In this document: positions 1-7,531 of the stretch, one piece after another
Position numbering within the stretch: position 1 is the first letter of the stretch
Layout: each line of letters opens with the position of its first letter
Origin: Desulfuromonadaceae bacterium
GTDB lineage: Bacteria; Desulfobacterota; Desulfuromonadia; Geobacterales; Pseudopelobacteraceae
Assembly (NCBI GenBank): GCA_028688955.1
Contig: JAQTXD010000033.1
Span: 1-35,159, forward strand
Direction: 5' to 3'
Length of the DNA stretch: 35,159 nt
Notes under the pieces: model-generated
Seen by the model: the letters and a program-made list of their open reading frames with translations, nothing else
Databases searched by the model: none
Told to the model about the DNA's origin: nothing
Position numbers and translations under genes: made by a program

Positions 1-1
1 G

Positions 2-22
2 GGCGAAGCGGTGAAGATGTAA
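2..22 (+). CDS. Possible 3' end of the upstream hydrogenase gene (hybA-like), partial
   Basis: The first bases can be read as the last six codons (GEAVKM) of an open frame ending in TAA at 20-22, just ahead of hybB. In Geobacter-type hyb operons the gene before hybB is the iron-sulfur subunit hybA, so that is the likely identity by position only. A second frame starting at base 1 stays open until TGA at 67-69 and would overlap the hybB start, so even the frame is not settled. No domain can be recognised from so few residues. Confidence 0.25.
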   Translation, partial: GEAVKM

Positions 23-58
23 AGAATAGGATGGATGACAAAAAGGGGGAGGCTGACC

Positions 59-1348
59 ATGGGGCATGATGAGTACCAAACTTACGATGCCAAGATCCTG
101 ACTCCATCATTTGTGGTTTTACTGATATTGGCACTGATCGGTTTTTCGCTGATTGCGGTGCGTTTTATCTGGGGACTTGGTGCCGTTACTAATATGAGTG
201 ACGGCTACCCGTGGGGTATCTGGATAACCTATGACGTTGCTGTGGGAACGGCCATTGCCTGCGGTGGATATGGCATGGCAATCCTGATTTATATCCGCAA
301 TCAGATGCATTACCACCCCATGATCCGCTCGGCGATTTTGACCAGTATGTTCGGGTACGGTCTGGCCGGATTTTCGGTTATGGTAGACGTCGGTCGCCCT
401 TGGAATTCCTACAACTTCTTCGTCCCGTCAAAGTGGCAGGCCAATTCGGCGATGTTTGAGGTGGCTCTCTGCGTTATGGCATATACGACGGTACTGCTGC
501 TGGAGTTTTTGCCGGCGGTTCTGACAACGCTGGAAAAGACCGATTGGAAAACGTTGCAGGGTTTCATGGATATGCTGCACAGACGCACCGGGATAAATCG
601 TCCGGAACGGATGGATGAACGTCTGGAATCGGTAAAAGAGCTTGCGGCATGGTTGAAACCGCGACTCGATAAAGTACTTATCTTTGTTATCGTTCTCGGG
701 ATTACGCTTCCGACGATGCACCAATCGTCACTCGGTTCACTGCTGCTGATCGCCTCAACCAAACTCCATCCTCTCTGGCATACCGGTTTCCTGCCGCTGC
801 TGTTCCTGATTAACTGCATGTTCATCGGCTATTCGATTGCAATACTGGAGTCGGTCATTTCCAGCTACGCCTTCAATCGCCCCTTTGAAACCAAAGAACT
901 GTCCGGTGTTGCCCGCATAATCCCCTGGCTTACGGTAATCTGGCTGACGGTCGTTATCGGTGATCTGATCTGGCGTGGACAGCTTGGAGCGGCGCTCTCT
1001 TTTGATTTTTATTCACGCTTCTTTCTCCTTGATTTCGGACTGGTTGCGGTCGGGTCACTGCTTCTTTTCAGTGGCCGCAAGCGGGAATCTATTCGTTGGC
1101 TCTTCGTCTCTGCTGCGCTGATTGTCCTCGGAGGTGCGCTCTACCGCTTCAATGTATACCTGATCGGCTTCAATCCGGGTAAAGGGTGGCATTATTTTCC
1201 GGCGCTGGCCGAATTATTGATCACGGTCGGTATCGTCGCTTTCGAAATTCTCGGCTACCAGGTAATCGTCAAGATCCTGCCTGTTTTGCCGACACTGCAT
1301 AGCCGGAAACAGCATGACGCGCAACGTGTTCTGGCAGATCATGCGTAA
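59..1348 (+). CDS. hybB: HybB, integral-membrane subunit of uptake [NiFe]-hydrogenase
   Basis: This is a 429-residue polytopic protein of the NrfD/PsrC/HybB family, with about ten hydrophobic membrane segments spread along its length. In hydrogenase 2-type complexes this subunit anchors the enzyme in the cytoplasmic membrane and passes electrons from the iron-sulfur subunit to the quinone pool. The early YPWGIWITYDVAVG region is typical of the family. I chose the ATG at 59 because a strong Shine-Dalgarno (AGGGGGAGG, 44-52) sits seven bases before it; the ATG at 35 would place that site inside the gene. The large subunit follows 42 bases later on the same strand with its own ribosome site, so the two are probably cotranscribed. 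The identification is firm from the family pattern and from the next two genes. Confidence 0.93.
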   Translation: MGHDEYQTYDAKILTPSFVVLLILALIGFSLIAVRFIWGLGAVTNMSDGYPWGIWITYDVAVGTAIACGGYGMAILIYIRNQMHYHPMIRSAILTSMFGYGLAGFSVMVDVGRPWNSYNFFVPSKWQANSAMFEVALCVMAYTTVLLLEFLPAVLTTLEKTDWKTLQGFMDMLHRRTGINRPERMDERLESVKELAAWLKPRLDKVLIFVIVLGITLPTMHQSSLGSLLLIASTKLHPLWHTGFLPLLFLINCMFIGYSIAILESVISSYAFNRPFETKELSGVARIIPWLTVIWLTVVIGDLIWRGQLGAALSFDFYSRFFLLDFGLVAVGSLLLFSGRKRESIRWLFVSAALIVLGGALYRFNVYLIGFNPGKGWHYFPALAELLITVGIVAFEILGYQVIVKILPVLPTLHSRKQHDAQRVLADHA

Positions 1349-1390
1349 CTTCAAAAAAATGCTGGATTATATATTCTCTGGAGGAAAGTA

Positions 1391-3070
1391 ATGGCCCGTA
1401 TAACCCTTGATCCTGTGACCCGCATAGAAGGGCACCTGAGAATTGATGTAGAAGTGAATGGTGGCGCCGTGACCAACGCCTGGTCGTCAGCTCAGATGTG
1501 GCGCGGTATTGAAACAATTCTACAGGGACGTCCACCTGAGGATGCCTGGATCTATGCCCAGCGTTTCTGCGGCGTCTGTACAACCGTTCATGCCATATCG
1601 TCGATACGTTCCGTAGAACATGCTCTCGGTGTGGAAGTACCGCTCAACGCCCAATATATCCGTAACATGATTATGGCCCAGCATTCAGTGCAGGATCATA
1701 TCGTCCATTTTTATCACCTGTCGGCGTTGGACTGGGTCGATGTCGTCTCGGCCCTGAAGGCTGATCCTAAAAAAACCGCCCAACTGGCACAGAGTATTTC
1801 TGATTGGTCCGGCAATAGCGAGACGGAATTCCGGGCCGTTCAATCAAAGCTGAAATCGTTTGTGGAAACCGGTCGCCTGGGAATATTCTCCTCCGGATAT
1901 TGGGGACACCCGGCTATGAAACTGCCTCCTGAGGCTAATCTGATGGCGGTTGCTCATTATCTTAAGGCTCTTGATTATCAGCGCCGGGCAGCCCAGGTAG
2001 GTGCCATACTGGGAGGGAAAAATCCGCATATTCAGAATCTCTGCGTCGGCGGAGTTGCCACAGCAGTCAACATGGAAAACCTGGCCACGCTCAACATGGA
2101 AAAGATTGCTGCTCTGCGGACGTTAATGGAAGAGACCCGTGAATTTGTGCAGAAGGTTTATTATCCTGACATGCTGGCCATCGCATCCGCCTACAAGGAG
2201 TGGTTCAAGTACGGCAAAGGCGTTGTCAATTATCTGGCCGTACCGGAAATGGCGGAGGATACCAAGAACACCAGGTTTGCTCTGCCGGGCGCACTTATTG
2301 CCAATGGTAATTTCAAGGGGGCACGTATTATTACTACTCATCAGGATGAGTCGCTCATCAATGGCATTACGGAAAATGTAGCCCATGCCTGGTACGAAGG
2401 AACCGGCAGTCGCCATCCGTGGGAAGGGGAAACCAAACCGCATTACACCGATTTCCAGGATACCGGCAAATATACGTGGTGCAAGGCACCCCGCCTTGAC
2501 GGAAAAGCGGTTCAGGTAGGCCCGCCTGCTCAGCTGTTTGCTGCTTATGCCGGTGGAAACCAGAAAGTTAAAAAGCTTGTTGATGACAGCTGCGCCAAAA
2601 TCGGTATCGGGGTAGGCGATTTGCACTCCACCATGGGGCGTCTCGGTGCACGTGCCATCCGTGCTCACCTGATGGCTGATTATTCAATTGAATATCTGGA
2701 TAAACTGGTTGAGAACATTGGCAAAGGTGACAAGACATATGCCAACCATACAGAAATACCGAAAGGAGAATATCGCGGAGTCGGCTTTCACGAAGCACCA
2801 CGCGGCATGCTATCCCACTGGATCGTCATCAAAGACAAGAAAATAAAGAACTACCAGGCGGTTGTTCCGTCGACCTGGAATGCCTCTCCACGTGATGAGA
2901 AGGGATCCTTGGGTCCCTATGAAGCTTCTCTGATGGGCAACCCGGTTGCTGATAGCGAAAAGCCTCTGGAGGTATTGCGGACAATCCATTCCTTTGACCC
3001 CTGTATTGCCTGTGCAGTGCATACGATCGACCCGGAAGGAAAAGAAATCACAAGGGTTAACGTGCTGTAA
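1391..3070 (+). CDS. hybL: HybL, [NiFe]-hydrogenase large (catalytic) subunit
   Basis: This is a 559-residue large subunit of a membrane-bound uptake [NiFe]-hydrogenase, which oxidises H2 at a Ni-Fe(CN)2CO site. Both cysteine pairs that hold the metal centre are present: RFCGVC (Cys60, Cys63) near the N-terminus and DPCIACAVH (Cys538, Cys541) near the C-terminus. After His544 there are 15 more residues (TIDPEGKEITRVNVL), the peptide a maturation protease removes once nickel is inserted; the candidate protease is the next gene. The ATG has a GGAGG site seven bases upstream. Length and motifs fit group 1 (Hyb/Hyd-2-like) enzymes that work with a small subunit exported by Tat; the small subunit would lie before the window. 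In Geobacter the orthologous Hyb enzyme is used for H2-dependent respiration. Confidence 0.97.
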   Translation: MARITLDPVTRIEGHLRIDVEVNGGAVTNAWSSAQMWRGIETILQGRPPEDAWIYAQRFCGVCTTVHAISSIRSVEHALGVEVPLNAQYIRNMIMAQHSVQDHIVHFYHLSALDWVDVVSALKADPKKTAQLAQSISDWSGNSETEFRAVQSKLKSFVETGRLGIFSSGYWGHPAMKLPPEANLMAVAHYLKALDYQRRAAQVGAILGGKNPHIQNLCVGGVATAVNMENLATLNMEKIAALRTLMEETREFVQKVYYPDMLAIASAYKEWFKYGKGVVNYLAVPEMAEDTKNTRFALPGALIANGNFKGARIITTHQDESLINGITENVAHAWYEGTGSRHPWEGETKPHYTDFQDTGKYTWCKAPRLDGKAVQVGPPAQLFAAYAGGNQKVKKLVDDSCAKIGIGVGDLHSTMGRLGARAIRAHLMADYSIEYLDKLVENIGKGDKTYANHTEIPKGEYRGVGFHEAPRGMLSHWIVIKDKKIKNYQAVVPSTWNASPRDEKGSLGPYEASLMGNPVADSEKPLEVLRTIHSFDPCIACAVHTIDPEGKEITRVNVL

Positions 3071-3097
3071 ATAATCAAGTAGTAAAAGGTTGTAACG

Positions 3098-3580
3098 ATG
3101 AAAACATTGATATTTGGTGCCGGCAACCTGCTTCTCAGTGACGAAGGGTTCGGCGTACATTTTATTCAGTACATGCAAAAGCATTACCGCTTTCCGGAAG
3201 ATGTGGAACTGTATGATGGCGGGACACTTGGCATCATGGTTACTCATATGCTGGAAGATGCCGATCATGTGTACCTTGTGGATGTCATTGATACTACAGG
3301 GGAGGCGGGTGATATCTGCCGGTATGAGAAAGATGAGTTTATGCTGGGGAAGCTGCCGATCAAGATGTCACCGCACCAGATCGGTATTCAGGAGGTTCTG
3401 ACCTTGTCGGATTTCCGCGACCGCTGCCCGGAAAAAGTCTCACTGTTCGGCGTTATCCCCCAGTCATACGATGCCGGGGTCGAACTGTCGCCTCTTTTGG
3501 CGGCTAAACTGCCGGGACTTGCTGAACTGATAGTGGGGGAGTTGCGGACGTCGGGTCATGCGGTCGTTGGTTTCGTGTGA
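3098..3580 (+). CDS. hybD: Hydrogenase maturation endopeptidase (HybD/HybP family, M52)
   Basis: This 160-residue nickel-sensing protease trims the C-terminus of the hydrogenase large subunit. The family's N-terminal signature GAGNLLLSDEGFG is intact. The three metal-sensing residues known in E. coli HybD fall at exactly the same positions here: Glu16, Asp62 (in LVDVID) and His93 (in MSPHQ). It starts 27 bases after hybL, and its likely substrate is the 15-residue HybL tail. The ribosome site is weak (AAAGG, 3086-3090), so translation may be partly coupled to hybL. Geobacter annotations often call it hybP. It is the last gene of the operon; a strong hairpin follows. Confidence 0.95.
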   Translation: MKTLIFGAGNLLLSDEGFGVHFIQYMQKHYRFPEDVELYDGGTLGIMVTHMLEDADHVYLVDVIDTTGEAGDICRYEKDEFMLGKLPIKMSPHQIGIQEVLTLSDFRDRCPEKVSLFGVIPQSYDAGVELSPLLAAKLPGLAELIVGELRTSGHAVVGFV

Positions 3581-3605
3581 CAGTGCTTCACCACAATACA
3601 AACAC

Positions 3606-3646
3606 AAAGAGCCGTTCCCAACCACTTACGGTTTGAACGGCTCTTT
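3606..3646. terminator. Terminator hairpin at the end of the hyb operon
   Basis: There is a perfect 12-bp stem, AAAGAGCCGTTC (3606-3617) with GAACGGCTCTTT (3635-3646), a 17-base loop, and a short T-run after it. It lies between the convergent hyb genes (+) and the DUF1450 gene (-). The A-rich left flank would give a weak U-run on the other strand too, so it may act in both directions. Confidence 0.8.
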
Positions 3647-3672
3647 TCATGATTCAACAGGAATCTTATGCG

Positions 3673-3909
3673 TCAGGCTGCTGCCAAGTCCCTCTGAACT
3701 ATTTCAACTATTTTGCTGTAGAGATCGTCGCCATCTCTGCCGGTGACTTTTACCTTGTCGACAACAGCAACCGGCATATCGCGGCAACAACCGCACTGCT
3801 TGACACAACTCTTGATCTTAATATTCAGTTCAGGAAACTCCTCTTCCAGCCGCCGGACAACCTTGCCCTTACCCTTGTTCTTTTCACAAAAACGAATCTT
3901 AATTGACAT
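3673..3909 (-). CDS. DUF1450-type small thioredoxin-fold protein, possible [2Fe-2S] binder
   Basis: This is a 78-residue protein with a beta-alpha-beta start (IKIRFCEKN) and a cysteine cluster C8...C35-x3-C39-x-C41-C42 (SCVKQCGCC), followed by a conserved-looking MPVAVVDKVKV strand. The pattern resembles the DUF1450/YuzB family, whose members share the thioredoxin-like [2Fe-2S] ferredoxin fold. It starts three bases after the ferritin stop codon, so the two genes are almost certainly one transcript. By analogy with bacterioferritin and its ferredoxin Bfd, it might help reduce or release stored iron, but that is inference from position. No function is established for this family member. Confidence 0.7.
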   Translation of the reverse strand: MSIKIRFCEKNKGKGKVVRRLEEEFPELNIKIKSCVKQCGCCRDMPVAVVDKVKVTGRDGDDLYSKIVEIVQRDLAAA

Positions 3910-3912
3910 TGC

Positions 3913-4434
3913 CTACACCGCCAGTGGTGAGCCGACCGGCGCAACAAATACCCGTGCTCCCATTTCTCCATCGATCATCAGAATACCATGACCGTTATCG
4001 CCAACCAGCTTGAGCTTGGCAATAAGATCCCGGTCATTATTCTCTTCTTCAATCTGCTCGGTTACAAACCACTGCAGGAATATCTGTGTTGCGTGATCTT
4101 TTTCCTGAACGGCCAGTTCACTCAAGTTGTTGATACAGGAGGTTATCATCTGCTCATGGGCAAGAGTCTTCTGGACCATGTCGAGCAGTGACTTGTACTT
4201 GCCAGGGACAGCTTTGCTGGCGGGAATTGAGGCGACAACTCCCTGGTCAGCCATGTAGGTGTAGAACTTCATGAAGTGAATCATTTCCTCACGGTACTGT
4301 ACAAAAAACCAGTTGGCAGCGCCTTTAAGCCCCATTTCATTGGCACATGAAGACATGATGAGATACATGTTGGCGGAAAAAAGTTCAAGATTCATATGTG
4401 TGTTAAGTGAGTCCGACATCTTTTTACTGATCAT
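3913..4434 (-). CDS. ftnA: Non-haem ferritin (FtnA-like)
   Basis: This 173-residue four-helix-bundle ferritin oxidises Fe(II) and stores it as a mineral core in a 24-subunit shell. The ferroxidase-site residues line up at the same numbers as in E. coli FtnA: Glu17, Glu50, His53, Glu94 and Gln127, with Glu130 as the third-site ligand. The start is fixed by a GGGAGG ribosome site eight bases upstream. The promoter just upstream has a near-consensus -10 and is overlapped by a perfect dyad, so expression is probably controlled, perhaps by iron or oxidative stress. It forms a two-gene unit with the DUF1450 protein downstream. The last 20 residues (from about GARVFVAP) extend slightly beyond the helical core. 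Confidence 0.95.
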   Translation of the reverse strand: MISKKMSDSLNTHMNLELFSANMYLIMSSCANEMGLKGAANWFFVQYREEMIHFMKFYTYMADQGVVASIPASKAVPGKYKSLLDMVQKTLAHEQMITSCINNLSELAVQEKDHATQIFLQWFVTEQIEEENNDRDLIAKLKLVGDNGHGILMIDGEMGARVFVAPVGSPLAV

Positions 4435-4463
4435 AATTGCAGACCTCCCGATTGTTTTCTTAC

Positions 4464-4491
4464 ACTATAACCCAATTGAGGACTTTTTCAA
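4464..4491 (-). promoter_or_regulatory. Predicted sigma-70-type promoter of the ferritin gene
   Basis: On the - strand, a -35 box TTGAAA (4486-4491) and a -10 box TATAGT (4464-4469) are separated by 16 bases, placing the transcript start about 20-25 bases before the ferritin ATG. Both boxes differ from consensus at one or two positions. This is prediction only. Confidence 0.6.
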
Positions 4492-4501
4492 TCCTCAATT
4501 G
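4473..4501. promoter_or_regulatory. Perfect 10-bp inverted repeat over the ferritin promoter, candidate operator
   Basis: CAATTGAGGA (4473-4482) and TCCTCAATTG (4492-4501) are exact reverse complements separated by nine bases. The dyad covers the -35 box and the spacer of the ferritin promoter, where a repressor dimer would block polymerase. It does not resemble the usual Fur box. No T-run follows the dyad on either strand, so it is unlikely to be the terminator of lgt. Confidence 0.55.
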
Positions 4502-4529
4502 CAAACGACACTCTGAATTGCATAGCGGG

Positions 4530-5315
4530 TTATGAACGTGGTGATTTTTGTCGTGAAAGCAGCAGCGCGGCAGATAGGCCGACAATGAACATCGGCAGGC
4601 TGAGCAGCTGACCCATGGAAAAAAGTCCCAGAAACAGGCCCAGCTGGGCGTCAGGTTGGCGGAAAAATTCGACACTGAAACGGAACAGGCCATAGCCGGC
4701 AATGCCGATGCAGGTTGTGACGCCGTTTACGGATGTTTTCTTCGAGACAAAGCGCACAACGAAAAATAACACAAGCCCTTCCAGAAAGGCTTCATAGAGT
4801 TGCGATGGATGCCGGGGCTGCCCATCGCTGCCGGGAAATATTATCCCCCATGGTGCTTGCGTCGCCCTGCCGTACAGTTCACCGTTTATGAAGTTGCCGA
4901 TTCTTCCCAACCCCAACCCGACCGGCGCGCAGAGTGCTGCCATGTCGATAAGCGACAAAAACGGAATTTTTTTCCGCCGTGCGTAGAGCAGGAACGCCAG
5001 CATGACGCCCAGAAAGCCGCCGTGAAATGACATGCCCCCTTCCCAAACGGCAAAGAGTTTCAGCGGATTTTCCAGATAAAAACCGAGGTTGTAGAAGAGG
5101 ATATATCCGCTGCGCCCCCCAAGGACAACACCCATGGCGCCGTAAAAAACCAGATCGGCGACATCGTCTTTTGTCAGCGGCAGTTTTTTGCGTGCAGCTT
5201 CGGAGCGGATAATGAAATATGTTGCGATAAAAGAGAGTACGTACATCAGCCCGTACCAGCGGAACTGGAGCGGGCCGATGCTCAGGAATACCGGATCGAT
5301 GTGAGGAAATTGCAT
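4530..5315 (-). CDS. lgt: Prolipoprotein diacylglyceryl transferase
   Basis: This 261-residue inner-membrane enzyme moves a diacylglyceryl group from phosphatidylglycerol to the lipobox cysteine of prolipoproteins, the first step of lipoprotein maturation. The Lgt signature GRIGNFINGELYGR is complete (its Arg and Asn/Glu are the family's key residues), and the N-terminal IGPLQFRWYGLMY segment with about seven membrane spans is typical. Length is normal. It starts 24 bases after serA ends and has only a distant ribosome site, so translation may depend on readthrough from serA. Its 3' end is close to the ferritin promoter and no hairpin terminator is seen there. Confidence 0.96.
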   Translation of the reverse strand: MQFPHIDPVFLSIGPLQFRWYGLMYVLSFIATYFIIRSEAARKKLPLTKDDVADLVFYGAMGVVLGGRSGYILFYNLGFYLENPLKLFAVWEGGMSFHGGFLGVMLAFLLYARRKKIPFLSLIDMAALCAPVGLGLGRIGNFINGELYGRATQAPWGIIFPGSDGQPRHPSQLYEAFLEGLVLFFVVRFVSKKTSVNGVTTCIGIAGYGLFRFSVEFFRQPDAQLGLFLGLFSMGQLLSLPMFIVGLSAALLLSRQKSPRS

Positions 5316-5339
5316 GGAAACGCTGGAGTCCTTTTTGTG

Positions 5340-6965
5340 CTACACGCCGCAGCCGCAATTGCGGGAACAGGCGCCGGTTCTCATTTTAAGGGCTTTTATG
5401 AAGGTTGCCTCGGTAGCGGCCTTCAGTTCTTCAACAACGGGAGCGGATACCGGCGAATCCAGCGACAGAATAACCATCGCCTCACCTTTTTCCTGGCTGC
5501 GACCGAGGTTCATTGACGCGATGTTGATGTCATGCTGCCCCATAATTGTGCCGATCTTACCGATCATCCCGGGACGATCCTCATAGTTAAGGAGCAGCAT
5601 ATGTTCGTCGGGGGTAAAGTCCATGGAGTAATCCCGGAGCTGGACAATACGTGGCTGTCCGTCGAAAAGGGTGCCGGCGACAAGTCTCCGTTTTCCCTGA
5701 CCTTCAAGGGTGAGGGTGATGACATTTGAGAAGGCGTCTGACTGGGTGGATTTGGTCTCTGTAACGACAATCCCCAACTGTTCCGCAACCAGGCTGGCGT
5801 TGACCATATTGACATCCTGCTCCAGTTTGCGGTTCAGGAGTGCCGATAATCCGCATACGGTAAGAGGTGAACAGTCGTAATGTGCAATTGCGCCGCTGAA
5901 TCCAAAGGTGAGTTTTTCCAGATTCCAGTCGATCAACTGTACGCCGAAATCACAGATCACACTCATCAGGTTGAGGAAAGGGCGCATCTGATCCATCAGA
6001 GCCATGTCGAAGCGGGGAATGTTGAGAGCGTTTTCAAGGGGTTTGTCATCCAGATAGTTGATGATTTCCTTGGATACGTCAATGGCAACATTTACCTGAG
6101 CCTCAAAGGTGTTTGCACCCAAGTGGGGTGTCACGACAATATTCTTGTGAGCAATCAGCTGTTTGAGAACGTCGGTTGCGGGCGGTTCTTCGCTCCAGAC
6201 ATCAAAAGCCGCACCGACCACTTTTCCCGAATTAAGATTATCAAGCATGGCCTGTTCAGAAATTATGCCGCCACGGGCCACATTAAGTACAATCACTCCG
6301 CTTTTCATCAGGCCGAATTCACGCGACCCGATCATCCCCTTCGTCTCTTCGTTGAGTGGAGTATGAACGGTGATAATGTCACAATTCTTGTATATTTCGT
6401 CGTGGGATACAAGCTTCACTCCCAGGTCGTTAGCTCGTTTGACGGAAATATACGGATCACAGGCGAGTACTTCGCATTCAAAGGCTTTCAGGCGTGTGGC
6501 AACGCGTCCGCCGACTTTGCCGATGCCGATAACGCCGGCAATTTTACCTTTTAGTTCATGACCGGTAAACGGAGCCCGTTTCCACTCACCTGCTTTGAGG
6601 CTGTTGTTGGCAACGGGAACATTGCGGCAGAAGGAAAGGAGCAGCGCCATGGTATGTTCTGCGGCGCTGTTGGTGTTGCCGTACGGGGCGTTGACAACGA
6701 TAACCCCTTTTGAGCTGGCGTAGTCAACGTCGACATTGTCAATGCCGACTCCCGCGCGGGCAACCATCTTCAGACGGGTGGCTGCATCCAGAAGTGCTTT
6801 GTCTACAGTCGTGCCGCTTCGGGTAATAATGACGTCGTAATCACCGATAACCGCCAGCAATTCTTCTTTTTTCAAGCCAAGCTTCACGTCCAGTTTGATG
6901 CGCGGCTCCTGAGTCAGTAGCGCCAACCCATCTGCTGAAACTTCATCTGTTACAATTATTTTCAT
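5340..6965 (-). CDS. serA: D-3-phosphoglycerate dehydrogenase
   Basis: This 541-residue enzyme catalyses the first committed step of serine synthesis, oxidising 3-phosphoglycerate with NAD. Visible parts are the substrate domain, a Rossmann domain with GIGKVG (147-152), catalytic Arg231 and His281 (TPHLGANT), an intervening domain, and a C-terminal ACT domain (from about residue 465, NYEDRPGMIGKIG) that binds serine in relatives. A GGAG site lies eight bases before the ATG. The extreme C-terminus is unusual: GACSRNCGCGV holds three cysteines in the last nine residues. It is the first gene of a serA-lgt unit and is divergent from trmL. Confidence 0.96.
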   Translation of the reverse strand: MKIIVTDEVSADGLALLTQEPRIKLDVKLGLKKEELLAVIGDYDVIITRSGTTVDKALLDAATRLKMVARAGVGIDNVDVDYASSKGVIVVNAPYGNTNSAAEHTMALLLSFCRNVPVANNSLKAGEWKRAPFTGHELKGKIAGVIGIGKVGGRVATRLKAFECEVLACDPYISVKRANDLGVKLVSHDEIYKNCDIITVHTPLNEETKGMIGSREFGLMKSGVIVLNVARGGIISEQAMLDNLNSGKVVGAAFDVWSEEPPATDVLKQLIAHKNIVVTPHLGANTFEAQVNVAIDVSKEIINYLDDKPLENALNIPRFDMALMDQMRPFLNLMSVICDFGVQLIDWNLEKLTFGFSGAIAHYDCSPLTVCGLSALLNRKLEQDVNMVNASLVAEQLGIVVTETKSTQSDAFSNVITLTLEGQGKRRLVAGTLFDGQPRIVQLRDYSMDFTPDEHMLLLNYEDRPGMIGKIGTIMGQHDINIASMNLGRSQEKGEAMVILSLDSPVSAPVVEELKAATEATFIKALKMRTGACSRNCGCGV

Positions 6966-7001
6966 GACAGAATCTCCAGATCCTATGGAATTTGATCAGA
7001 C

Positions 7002-7030
7002 ACAATAGCCTTGCAGCAAAAAAAATGCAA
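7002..7030 (-). promoter_or_regulatory. Predicted sigma-70-type promoter of serA
   Basis: On the - strand, TTGCAT (7025-7030) and TATTGT (7002-7007) are 17 bases apart and lie about 37 bases before the serA ATG. The spacer holds a T8 tract, which may favour bending. Sequence match only. Confidence 0.45.
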
Positions 7031-7066
7031 GCATGGCAGCCGCAAATAGTGGTATACAGTTGTTCC

Positions 7067-7531
7067 ATGAAACCATTCAATATTGTTTTAATCGAACCTG
7101 AAATTCCTCCAAACACCGGTAATATTGCCCGTTTGTGCGCCGCCACCGGAACGACCCTGCACCTGGTTGGAAAACTCGGTTTTTCCCTGGATGACAGGTA
7201 TCTCAAGCGGGCGGGTCTTGACTACTGGGAATTCGTGCACCTGAAACACTGGCCCGACCTGGAAACACTCAAAGCCGCGGCTTCAGACGGGCGTTTTTTT
7301 TATCTGAGCACCAAGGTGTGCCGGAGTTACCTGGATGCCGGTTTCCAGCCGGGCGATTACATTGTTTTTGGCAAAGAGACAAAGGGGTTGCCGGAAGAAC
7401 TTCTGCAGGCCAATCCCGATACCTCTTTTACCATTCCGATGCCATCTGAAAAAGTGAGGAGCCTCAATCTATCTACCTCGGCAGGAATTGTACTCTATGA
7501 AGCGTTGCGGCAGAGTGGAGTACTGGGATGA
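7067..7531 (+). CDS. trmL: tRNA (cytidine(34)-2'-O)-methyltransferase, SPOUT family
   Basis: This 154-residue SPOUT methyltransferase modifies the wobble base of leucine tRNAs (C34/cmnm5U34) using S-adenosylmethionine. The family motifs are clear: NTGNIARLCAATG near the N-terminus, FGKETKGLP in the middle, and the knot region IPM...VRSLNLSTSAGI near the end. The length matches E. coli TrmL (157 residues) when the ATG at 7067 is used; the same frame can be extended to a TTG at 6992, but that adds 25 residues with no family support. No Shine-Dalgarno precedes 7067. The stop overlaps the truD start (ATGA), so the two tRNA-modification genes are translationally coupled. Confidence 0.93.
   Translation: MKPFNIVLIEPEIPPNTGNIARLCAATGTTLHLVGKLGFSLDDRYLKRAGLDYWEFVHLKHWPDLETLKAAASDGRFFYLSTKVCRSYLDAGFQPGDYIVFGKETKGLPEELLQANPDTSFTIPMPSEKVRSLNLSTSAGIVLYEALRQSGVLG

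Noticed and set aside
409-825. 138-codon antisense frame over hybB
   Set aside because: Low-complexity Ser/Arg-rich product opposite a clear membrane protein gene; no supporting signal.
4473-4501. Ferritin-promoter dyad as the terminator of lgt
   Set aside because: No T-run follows on either strand and it overlaps a good promoter; read as an operator instead.
6992-7066. Upstream TTG extension of trmL
   Set aside because: The extra 25 residues have no family support and the ATG at 7067 gives the normal length.
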